A DNA stretch of 64,000 nt. Origin: a bacterium 336/3. GTDB taxonomy: Bacteria; Bacteroidota; Bacteroidia; Cytophagales; Thermonemataceae. The stretch spans positions 378,107-442,106 of the forward strand of contig LJIE01000001.1 of NCBI GenBank assembly GCA_001281695.1, written 5' to 3'. The position numbers and the translations under genes are program-made. How positions within the stretch are numbered: position 1 is the first letter of the stretch; the number at the start of each line of letters is the position of its first letter. This document shows, in pieces, positions 38,561 to 45,531 of this stretch. The notes below the pieces were generated by a model. That model made no database searches. It was not told where the DNA came from and was given only the letters and a program-made list of their open reading frames with translations.

Positions 38561-40252
38561 TTAGTAGTTAAAAAGTTCAAACATAATTGCCCATTGCCAG
38601 CTACTGGCATCATAAGTGCCTGTAAAATTATAAGAGGGTGGTGCTAATTCTTTGTATTTGGCAAGTAAACTCATAAAGGTTGTCCAATCCATTTGATTTC
38701 TGTTTTTAGGTAAAATTGTACCTGCTTCAAATCTATTGAAATCTTTAAAATCATCTTTAAAAGCTTGTACAGCATCCCATCTTTCAGGATTAGTAGTTTT
38801 ATAAATATTTTGTTCATCAAAAAGTCCATACATATAAATACCTGAACCATTTTTGGAAAGCATTGCAACAGTAGCTTTGGCTTCAAACTCAATACATACA
38901 CGCTGATGCGAAGGTACTTCAAAAGGTGCTCCCAATTTATCCAATTGTAAGATATGTATCAATTCTTCTGCAAAAATATCTTCTCGTTTGAGTGTACTTG
39001 CATATTTGAAGATAATATAGTTAGTCCTTCTTATATTATCTTCTTTAATAGTAGCTTTAGCATCACCATTACTCACTGCTCTAAGATTTAATTGCCAAGT
39101 AATTTTTATATTTTTAGAGATAAACAAATTATACATATTTTTATAAGCAGGATGCGATTTGATAATTTTATCCAAACTGCGTGCCAATTGTAGCCTATCT
39201 TGTCCTTCTATTTTATACATTTCGATATAGCCCGCAGGGTTATTGGGTGCATTTACCAATAATCCATAACGTTCTGTAATTTTATCTAATTGGTCTAAAA
39301 CTCTTTGGTCTTCTGGTGTGAGAGGATTTTCAGGTACTAATACATTGCTCCCTGGGTCAATGGGATAGCCACCACCATAATCTCCTCCACCAACTGGATA
39401 ACTCAACCAAGGTAGCCAAGGTGTAGGTGAGGGTATTGGAGGTAAATTAATAGGGCTATTGATAGGGATGAGTGTAGGTAACATGCCAGGAAAATTCCCC
39501 AAATTCAATGGAGGTATATTTGGAATGGTTACCACAGGTGGAGTAGTATTAACAGGATTTAATCCACCACCACCACCGGTACCACAATCATCAAATTCAA
39601 CCCATTGTGTACAACCATCAGTATAGAAAACCATACACACATCAGCGAATGTTACATAGATTGTAAAGAGTTTTGTGGGGTGTTCATCTCCTTGACATTC
39701 GTTCCCTTTTTGGTTTGGATTGATACTGGTTAAAAGGTACAAAGGATTATCCACAGCAAGCTCATAATACACAAATTTCCCTTTGTTACCTTGTAACATC
39801 TGCATGTGAGCATAATAAAACATATCATCTTGATAGCGTTCTAAAGTGCTTTTTTCCATTATCATTTCAGCAATGACACCAGTCATAGTTTGTTTGGTAT
39901 GGTTTACAATAATCTTCAAGCGTCTTGCAAAACCGAAATTTGGGTTGTAACCTACATCAGCATAACGCCAAACAGGAATAAGTACGAGTGTTTCTTCTTC
40001 TGAAATTGGATAAAATTTGGCTTTGCCCCATTGAGGCATCCAAGGTAAATCTTGGAGATTGACACTTCTACCCAAAGAAGCATTTTTTTTGTAATTAGTT
40101 TGAACAACTTTGAACCACTCTTGGGCAGCTACAATTAAGTCATTTTGAAGTTGAGTTTGCTGGGTTGAGGTTTGAGGCTTCATTTCTTGCGGTTTCCTAC
40201 AAGACGCAAAAAACACCAAAGCCAATAAAAAGGCTAAAATAGGTTTTGTCAT
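38561..40252 (-). CDS. Large lipoprotein with proline-rich linker and metallopeptidase-like end
   Basis: The 563 residues begin with a lipoprotein signal (MTKPILAFLLALVFFASC, Cys18). The first 200 residues form a globular domain with GNECQGDEHPTKLFTIYVTF; a glycine/proline-rich linker of about 100 residues follows (NPVNTTPPVVTIPNIPPLN and similar). The C-terminal domain has REDIFAEELIHILQLDKLG, close to the EExxH pattern of metallopeptidase-like proteins of this phylum but lacking a canonical HExxH. It would be anchored to the outer membrane of the lysogen. It sits just behind the repressor gene. Role unknown; surface modification or toxin-like activity are options. Confidence 0.75.
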   Translation of the reverse strand: MTKPILAFLLALVFFASCRKPQEMKPQTSTQQTQLQNDLIVAAQEWFKVVQTNYKKNASLGRSVNLQDLPWMPQWGKAKFYPISEEETLVLIPVWRYADVGYNPNFGFARRLKIIVNHTKQTMTGVIAEMIMEKSTLERYQDDMFYYAHMQMLQGNKGKFVYYELAVDNPLYLLTSINPNQKGNECQGDEHPTKLFTIYVTFADVCMVFYTDGCTQWVEFDDCGTGGGGGLNPVNTTPPVVTIPNIPPLNLGNFPGMLPTLIPINSPINLPPIPSPTPWLPWLSYPVGGGDYGGGYPIDPGSNVLVPENPLTPEDQRVLDQLDKITERYGLLVNAPNNPAGYIEMYKIEGQDRLQLARSLDKIIKSHPAYKNMYNLFISKNIKITWQLNLRAVSNGDAKATIKEDNIRRTNYIIFKYASTLKREDIFAEELIHILQLDKLGAPFEVPSHQRVCIEFEAKATVAMLSKNGSGIYMYGLFDEQNIYKTTNPERWDAVQAFKDDFKDFNRFEAGTILPKNRNQMDWTTFMSLLAKYKELAPPSYNFTGTYDASSWQWAIMFELFNY

Positions 40253-40283
40253 TGATAAATAGTTTTAGTTAAATGGTTATTTT

Positions 40284-41000
40284 TTAAAAAACTTTTGAAC
40301 GTACAATTTCTTCTATTTTGAGTATATCAGTAATATCTTGTATGTTTACTTTTTGTTTCCCATGTTCTGGATTATCAGCAATCAGCATTAAATAACCATC
40401 AGCAAAATTATTCTCTACAATCCTTTTTACTTCATATCTGCCTGCAAAAAATACTGCATAAATAGCATTTCCTACATACTTCCAATTTTCCTTTTCTACG
40501 ATTCTTCCAAGTAGGGTACTACCACTATTGAGAGATGGTTCCATACTATCACCCATGGTTTGAATAAGAACAGTACCTTTATAATATTCATCTTCTTCAA
40601 ACTTGATAATCTTCTTCTTTTTCTGAGTGATACGATCTAATCCAACACCAGAATCATTTCTAAAAGATGCTGAAGCATAAAAATCTATGAATGGTAATTC
40701 AATAAGTTTGATATCTAAGCTCTTTAGGTTTCTATCTTGAGATTCAAACATAGGTTCTTTACCTTCAACAAGCCATTCATATCGTACACCAAATGTTTTA
40801 CATATTTTTTCAAGAATAATTCGCCCTGGTTTAGTCTTCTTTCTTTGGTCTGTGCCTTTTATAAGTTTGCCTTTAATTATATCATAAATAGTGGTGTTGT
40901 TTTTATAACCCAATGCTAAAGCCAAAGTATTGATGTTGAGGTTTTCAATATTCATCAACTTTTCTACTCTGTCATTGATGGTTTGTATTGTTTTATCCAT
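40284..41000 (-). CDS. LexA/CI-like phage repressor (XRE plus S24)
   Basis: The 238 residues join an N-terminal helix-turn-helix (about 10-75, with LNINTLALALGYKNNTTIYDIIKGK and RIILEKICKTFGVRYEWLVEG) to a C-terminal S24 domain with MGDSMEPSLNSGS (catalytic Ser) and RYEVKRIVE (catalytic Lys). Such repressors keep the prophage silent and are inactivated by self-cleavage when RecA is activated. Two copies of the palindrome ACAAGTA-N2-TACTTGT lie in its upstream region, and six more lie at other promoters of the prophage, which makes this protein the best candidate for binding them. Confidence 0.9.
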   Translation of the reverse strand: MDKTIQTINDRVEKLMNIENLNINTLALALGYKNNTTIYDIIKGKLIKGTDQRKKTKPGRIILEKICKTFGVRYEWLVEGKEPMFESQDRNLKSLDIKLIELPFIDFYASASFRNDSGVGLDRITQKKKKIIKFEEDEYYKGTVLIQTMGDSMEPSLNSGSTLLGRIVEKENWKYVGNAIYAVFFAGRYEVKRIVENNFADGYLMLIADNPEHGKQKVNIQDITDILKIEEIVRSKVF

Positions 41001-41035
41001 AATTTTAATGATGTTTGAGTATTTTGAATAAAATT

Positions 41036-41078
41036 ACAAGTAAATACTTGTTTTTTCTCTTTATGTTGATTATGTTTG
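41036..41078 (+). promoter_or_regulatory. Immunity operator plus rightward promoter
   Basis: ACAAGTAAATACTTGT (41036-41051) contains a TTG at 41048-41050, 20 bases before TATGTTTG (41071-41078). This repeats the architecture at 14695-14737. It lies in the repressor upstream region and drives rightward genes. Confidence 0.72.
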
Positions 41079-41111
41079 CATAGGTTCTATTTGCAAATGT
41101 AGCAACATTTT

Positions 41112-41137
41112 ACAAGTAATTACAAGTTTTTACAAGT
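41112..41137. promoter_or_regulatory. Second operator of the immunity region
   Basis: Three ACAAGT half sites (41112, 41122 and 41132) are spaced ten bases apart, i.e. one helical turn, before the start at 41152. The first two form an imperfect copy of the operator. Confidence 0.6.
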
Positions 41138-41151
41138 TTTTTAATATATGT

Positions 41152-41379
41152 ATGGAACAGAAAACAAAAGCACAGGAAGAATATGAAAATATTCTCGAAA
41201 AAATCAAAGGTAGAATGCCTCGTAATTACATTAAATATGTAAGACAAAAGCTAAAAGAGAGTGGTAAATACATTTCAGATTTTCAAATTCAGAATACTAA
41301 AAGTGGAAAAACATGTAATTTGAAAATAGCAAGACTTCTTCTTGAAGTCGCTGAAGAGTACGGTCCAAAAGAAAACTAA
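41152..41379 (+). CDS. First rightward gene of immunity region, Cro-like position
   Basis: A 75-residue basic protein with RMPRNYIKYVRQKLKESGKYISDFQIQNTKSGKTCNLKIARLLLEVAEEYGP. Two helices joined by a loop in the middle would fit a small DNA-binding protein. It stands where lambdoid phages have cro, divergent from the repressor with the operators between. The sequence itself is not a recognised HTH family. Confidence 0.7.
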   Translation: MEQKTKAQEEYENILEKIKGRMPRNYIKYVRQKLKESGKYISDFQIQNTKSGKTCNLKIARLLLEVAEEYGPKEN

Positions 41380-41397
41380 ATTTTTTTATCAATTTTT

Positions 41398-41413
41398 ACA
41401 AGTAAATACTTGT
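41398..41413. promoter_or_regulatory. Immunity operator copy
   Basis: ACAAGTAAATACTTGT, a perfect palindrome, ends one base before the start codon at 41415. Confidence 0.7.
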
Positions 41414-41414
41414 T

Positions 41415-41729
41415 ATGCTGGAATTAAGCGATGAATACATAAAAAATAGGATTTGGAATTGCATCAAAACTGATAAAGACTTTGCAAACCAAGTTAGGGA
41501 AGTTCTTAGAGAGGATTTGCCAGATATGGTTAAGAATTTAGGGTTTAAAGAGCAATACATCAGTGGAGAGCAGGTTTGTCAATTATTAAATTGTACACCC
41601 TCTACACTTGCTCTATACCGTAAACAAGGGATGCCTTATATTAAAAGCAGCCCTAATAAGTATTTAGCATCCGAAGTCCAAAAATGGTATAGCGAAAATA
41701 AGAAAATCAGAAGAGTATGCAATCGATGA
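41415..41729 (+). CDS. Excisionase-like HTH protein
   Basis: The 104 residues end in a winged-helix MerR/excisionase-like domain: YISGEQVCQLLNCTPSTLALYRKQGMPYIKSSPNKYLASEVQKWY. This is the HTH_17 pattern of Bacteroidota excisionases and plasmid regulators. Its start is covered by an immunity operator, so it is a lytic gene. It could be the recombination directionality factor or a replication regulator. Confidence 0.75.
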   Translation: MLELSDEYIKNRIWNCIKTDKDFANQVREVLREDLPDMVKNLGFKEQYISGEQVCQLLNCTPSTLALYRKQGMPYIKSSPNKYLASEVQKWYSENKKIRRVCNR

Positions 41730-42451
41730 AAAGGAAGAGAATAGCCTACTGCCCAGACTATGCAATTCTATTTGATAGCGTTGAGGTGGCTGTCTTCCTG
41801 AGTCAGTTCGAATATTGGACTGGCAAACAAAAAGACATAGATGGTTGGATTTATAAAGGACAAGAAGAGATATATAAGGAAACAGGTTTAAAGGAAACAA
41901 AACAAAAAGTTGTAAGAAAACTACTAAAAGAGAATAACATACTATTTGAAAAGAGAAAAATAGTATTTGAGAAACGAGAACTGAGAAATCTATTACATTA
42001 TAAGTTTGATTTTGAGCATTTGGAACATCTTTTAGAGCATCCAGAAAATGTAAAAACTAGATATGAAAATCAAATATCTAATACTCAAAAAAAAAACGAT
42101 ACAGAAAAGCAAACATGCAATTTGCATACTTCAGAAGAGCAGCCTAATACAGAATCATTTGAAATTTTTTGGAAAATCTATGATAAAAATATCGGAAAAT
42201 CTGCCACCCAAATACAATGGGATAAGATGTCGGAGGAGAATCAAAACAAAGCCATTACCCATGCAAGAGAATTTGCAAAAAATACGGAAAAACAGTTTCG
42301 TCCAAACCCACTCAAATACCTCTCAGAACAGAAGTATCTTGATGAAATAATTATAACAAACCAAAAACAAAGGTCAGCATTAACAACCAAACAAGATGAA
42401 TACACTAGTAGCCAATTCGTCGGAATTAAAAATGTTTCTCCAAGTAACTAA
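41717..42451 (+). CDS. Replication initiator-like protein
   Basis: The 244 residues (a second ATG at 41726 is equally likely) start with a winged-helix-like part: YCPDYAILFDSVEVAVFLSQFEYWTGKQKDIDGWIYKGQEEIYKETGLKETKQKVVRKLL, common to phage replication proteins. A charged linker and a second helical domain follow (ESFEIFWKIYDKNIGKSATQIQWDKM). It is followed by a DnaC-like loader, as lambda O is by P. The gene contains ATGCAATTTGCAT (42115-42127), an inverted exact copy of the iteron form at 13471. Confidence 0.75.
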   Translation: MQSMKRKRIAYCPDYAILFDSVEVAVFLSQFEYWTGKQKDIDGWIYKGQEEIYKETGLKETKQKVVRKLLKENNILFEKRKIVFEKRELRNLLHYKFDFEHLEHLLEHPENVKTRYENQISNTQKKNDTEKQTCNLHTSEEQPNTESFEIFWKIYDKNIGKSATQIQWDKMSEENQNKAITHAREFAKNTEKQFRPNPLKYLSEQKYLDEIIITNQKQRSALTTKQDEYTSSQFVGIKNVSPSN

Positions 42452-43412
42452 AGATTTTGTTGATGGATATGATATTGATAAAAATAATGAGAATGAAATT
42501 AAGTGCTTGAATGCTTATTTCATGCAGGATGAGAAATTTCATAACTACAATGACTTCTTTGATTTGGGTAAAGGTCTTATGTTATTGGGTCCTGTTGGTA
42601 CGGGTAAAACGCTTCTAATGCGGATATGGCAAAGATTTATGCTATACAAAGACAAAAAAACTTTTTCTATACTTCATATTAATGCTCTTGCAAATAACTA
42701 TATCGAACAAGGTGCATCTTCACTTGAGAAATACAACCAAAAAGATTTATTGGTTGATGATATAGGTCTTTTTGATAAAGAAGATGTGAAAAGATGGGGA
42801 AATCAAACAAATGTTTTTGAAGAAATTGTAATGTATAGATATGAGAAATTTATTGATAATGGAATCAAAACTCATTTTACAACCAATCTTACTGTAGAGC
42901 AAATCGAAAAAGAATACAACCCTCGTATTTGGAGCAGATTAAAAGAGATGTGCAATATGATCCCACTTGTTGGTTCAGATCGTAGAGATTATGCTAAACC
43001 TCGAAAAAAAGTAATAGATGTTCCAAAAACTATTAGTCAAGAAGAACAAGATAAAGAAAGTTTCAAGACTGTTATAGATCACTGGAAAAAATGCAGAGAA
43101 ATAGGAGAGTATATTGATTTTGGATTCATGAATATACTGGCTAATGTTTATTATGATTTCCTAGATAGAAAGAAAATTCTGCAATACTCTGATAGTGATA
43201 AAACAGCAGCCATGATAAGTGCAAACTCAATGCTACTAAAACAAGCAGAAACTGAATTTAAAAATTTTGTAAAAAAAACTATAAAGCCTCCAAGCGAAAA
43301 TGCCAAAATCAATAGAGCAAAATCTCTTTTATTCCAAGATTTTATAATGAACAATGATGTCGAAAAAATTTTAAACCCCTACATATATGAAATTAAGCCA
43401 AGCAATAGCTGA
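42396..43412 (+). CDS. DnaC-like helicase loader ATPase
   Basis: The 338-residue AAA+ protein has Walker A GLMLLGPVGTGKTLL (about 64-78), Walker B DLLVDDIGLF, sensor-like THFTTNL and an arginine-finger region RIWSRLKEM, all in DnaC/IstB order. It loads the host replicative helicase onto the phage origin. The C-terminal 110 residues are a helical extension. The start overlaps the previous gene by 56 bases; an internal ATG at 42432 would shorten this. Confidence 0.87.
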   Translation: MNTLVANSSELKMFLQVTKDFVDGYDIDKNNENEIKCLNAYFMQDEKFHNYNDFFDLGKGLMLLGPVGTGKTLLMRIWQRFMLYKDKKTFSILHINALANNYIEQGASSLEKYNQKDLLVDDIGLFDKEDVKRWGNQTNVFEEIVMYRYEKFIDNGIKTHFTTNLTVEQIEKEYNPRIWSRLKEMCNMIPLVGSDRRDYAKPRKKVIDVPKTISQEEQDKESFKTVIDHWKKCREIGEYIDFGFMNILANVYYDFLDRKKILQYSDSDKTAAMISANSMLLKQAETEFKNFVKKTIKPPSENAKINRAKSLLFQDFIMNNDVEKILNPYIYEIKPSNS

Positions 43413-43590
43413 CAAAAACCTTGAACTAAATAAAATTAAGGCTGAAGCCAAACAAATCAATGAAGTAAAAAAAGAAATACAAGACTCTCTGGATAAACTT
43501 GTCATAAGATATGATTTTGAAGGAGATATTGATTTGGATGAAGAATATAATAATGCTGATAAAATAGAGCAACCAGAATTATTTGACTAA
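43387..43590 (+). CDS. Small coiled-coil protein with C-terminal clamp-binding-like motif
   Basis: The 67 residues form one coiled coil (about 5-42, LELNKIKAEAKQINEVKKEIQDSLDKL), an acidic stretch and the end QPELFD. Q-x-x-L-F near a C-terminus is the usual beta-sliding-clamp binding motif. It sits between the helicase loader and a nuclease, overlapping both. A role in recruiting or blocking the host clamp is suggested by the motif alone. Confidence 0.7.
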   Translation: MKLSQAIADKNLELNKIKAEAKQINEVKKEIQDSLDKLVIRYDFEGDIDLDEEYNNADKIEQPELFD

Positions 43591-43973
43591 TGGCACTAAA
43601 ACCCATACAACTTACTATTGAGTCCATAAAACCTGCAACTACCTCCGAAACAACCAGAGCAATTGTTTATTATCTAAACAAATCTGGTTGTGTTGCTTGG
43701 AGGCAGAATAATGCTGGTATTTGGGATGAAAAAAGGAAGCGATATATACAAAATCCTTTATCAAAAAGAGGAGTAAGTGATATTATGGGTTACCGAAAAA
43801 GTGATGGTAAGGCTATTTATGTAGAAGTAAAAACTGGGAAAGACACTCTTTCTCAAGATCAAAAAGATTTTCTTCTACAAGCTTATAAAAATAACTGTAT
43901 TGTCATCGTAGCAAAAACATTTGAGGATTTTGAAAAAAAATGGTTGAAAATGAAAGACTCAGAAAAAAAATAA
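43590..43973 (+). CDS. VRR-NUC domain nuclease
   Basis: The 127-residue protein shows the VRR-NUC signature: VAWRQNNAG, LSKRGVSDIMGYRKSDGKAIYVEVKTGKDTLSQDQKDFL, where the Asp in GVSDI and the Glu-x-Lys in VEVKTG form the catalytic centre. Phage VRR-NUC proteins act as Holliday junction resolvases or flap nucleases. It belongs to the rightward replication operon. Confidence 0.88.
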   Translation: MALKPIQLTIESIKPATTSETTRAIVYYLNKSGCVAWRQNNAGIWDEKRKRYIQNPLSKRGVSDIMGYRKSDGKAIYVEVKTGKDTLSQDQKDFLLQAYKNNCIVIVAKTFEDFEKKWLKMKDSEKK

Positions 43974-44027
43974 AATTACTCCTCACAAATTTTACAAACT
44001 AACATACTTTTTTCCCAAGAAAAATAC

Positions 44028-44942
44028 ATGAAGAAGGCATCTGATATAGCCTTAAAATTGCAGGAGGCAGGACTACCTGTTTTTGTTGCAACAAACATTC
44101 CCAAAAGACATATCCCATCAGGATCTTCAGCATTAGACAAATACTTGCTTGGAGGCTTTCCTCGTGGTAAAATTACTGAAATAGTAGGTTGGGAAACAAC
44201 AGGTAGAACAACACTATGCTTACAAGCAGCTCAGGAAATACAAAAAAATGACGGTATAGTAGTCATAGTGGATAGTGAAGATTGTTTGCTTATGGCTCAT
44301 AAATTTAACTTATCCAAAGAAAGAACTATATTCTGTGATTTCCATGCTGTTAAGGACTTATTACTCTCTAAAGTTGTGGATTTACTGATTATAGATAGCA
44401 TAGCAGCCATTTCTTATGAAAAAGGATATGGGTCAAAGCATGCTTCGTTAAATATCAAAGCTATTGTCAAAGAAATAGAATCCATCAATAATACCATTAG
44501 ATACACAAATACAGCATGTATTGTAACAAATCAGTTCAGAAATGCACCAAATGGTGGAGTATATTCCTATGGAGAAAACTACTTCTCTCGTTTCTTTTCA
44601 ATAAAATTATATCTTACTAAAATAGCCAATAGAACTAAGTTCCTTGCTGATGGATTTCGATTAAGTATCTTCTTAAAGAAGAATAAAATTGCTATGGATT
44701 TTGAAGGAATGGAATTTGAAATGGATGTTGTACCAGGTGAGAGGTTTTTAATGGAAGTAACTGAAATAGTAGAGATGGCTCTTGAAAAGAGTATCATCAG
44801 ATATAATGGAAAAAATTTTATTTTTGAGGGAATTGTCCTAGCTGATAAAAACAAAAATATCCCCATTTTTTTAATGGGGAATGAAGATGTTTTTGAGAAA
44901 ATTAAAAATAAAGCATTGAATACTAATCCACCAATTATATAA
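44028..44942 (+). CDS. RecA-like protein with degenerate Walker A
   Basis: The 304 residues align with RecA-type recombinases: IPSGSSALDKYLLGGFPRGKITEIVGWETTGRTTLC, VVIVDSEDCLL, DLLIIDSIAAI (Walker B) and CIVTNQFRNAPNGG (L2-like). The Walker A lysine is replaced by Arg60 (GWETTGRTT against the usual GPESSGKTT). ATP may bind poorly, or the protein may act as a dominant modulator. It ends convergent with the tail gene at 44935, overlapping by eight bases. The length is shorter than host RecA, as in many phage homologues. Confidence 0.85.
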   Translation: MKKASDIALKLQEAGLPVFVATNIPKRHIPSGSSALDKYLLGGFPRGKITEIVGWETTGRTTLCLQAAQEIQKNDGIVVIVDSEDCLLMAHKFNLSKERTIFCDFHAVKDLLLSKVVDLLIIDSIAAISYEKGYGSKHASLNIKAIVKEIESINNTIRYTNTACIVTNQFRNAPNGGVYSYGENYFSRFFSIKLYLTKIANRTKFLADGFRLSIFLKKNKIAMDFEGMEFEMDVVPGERFLMEVTEIVEMALEKSIIRYNGKNFIFEGIVLADKNKNIPIFLMGNEDVFEKIKNKALNTNPPII

Positions 44943-45531
44943 ATTCTTCATCTTCTCGGATGATTAACTCTGTTATTCGGTCACTAAAGGCTTTTATTTC
45001 ATATGGTTGTATATGTTTTGCACCTTCAAAAGCAGGTAGTTGTAAGTCTTCTATTGCAAGATAGAAAATATCAAAAATATTCAAATATTCACATAGAACT
45101 TCAACAACATCTTCAGTTTCACAGATTTTCCTTAAATTATTTAGTTCATCTATTGGATAGCTATCTTCATTTTCACCAATGATAACTCCTCTAATTGTAA
45201 CTGACCAATCTTTTAGTCCCATACTTTCTTTCACAGTACCTTGGTATTTAACCATATCTGTGAAGACTATATTTTTACGTAATCCTAAATCAATTAAAGG
45301 CTCATTGGCTAGTTCTATATCATTTAAAACAACTTTATTCATCACTTGCCCACTATAAGCACTTGGCTTATTTCCTATTACGCTATCAATAATATTTTGT
45401 AGTCTATCACCATCAAACGGATTTTTGAAATATCCATTTTCTTCAACAAGCAAAGGATATGGTATGGCTTTTAATCCAAAAACAGATTGGTAAATATCTT
45501 TAAGATTATATTTTACTTCATTTATAGCCAT
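44935..45531 (-). CDS. Tail protein after tape measure (DUF6046-like)
   Basis: The 198-residue protein follows the tape measure gene with a one-base stop/start overlap. It has KDWSVTIRGVIIGENEDSYPIDELNNLRKICETEDVVEVLCEYLNIFDI, the pattern of a Bacteroidota phage family listed as DUF6046, in a place where other phages carry a LysM-type tail connector. It is the last gene of the head-tail block. A role in joining tube to baseplate is inferred from position. Confidence 0.7.
   Translation of the reverse strand: MAINEVKYNLKDIYQSVFGLKAIPYPLLVEENGYFKNPFDGDRLQNIIDSVIGNKPSAYSGQVMNKVVLNDIELANEPLIDLGLRKNIVFTDMVKYQGTVKESMGLKDWSVTIRGVIIGENEDSYPIDELNNLRKICETEDVVEVLCEYLNIFDIFYLAIEDLQLPAFEGAKHIQPYEIKAFSDRITELIIREDEEFI

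Noticed and set aside
38561-40252. Canonical zinc metallopeptidase
   Set aside because: The segment reads AEELIHILQ and lacks the first His of HExxH, so catalysis cannot be claimed.
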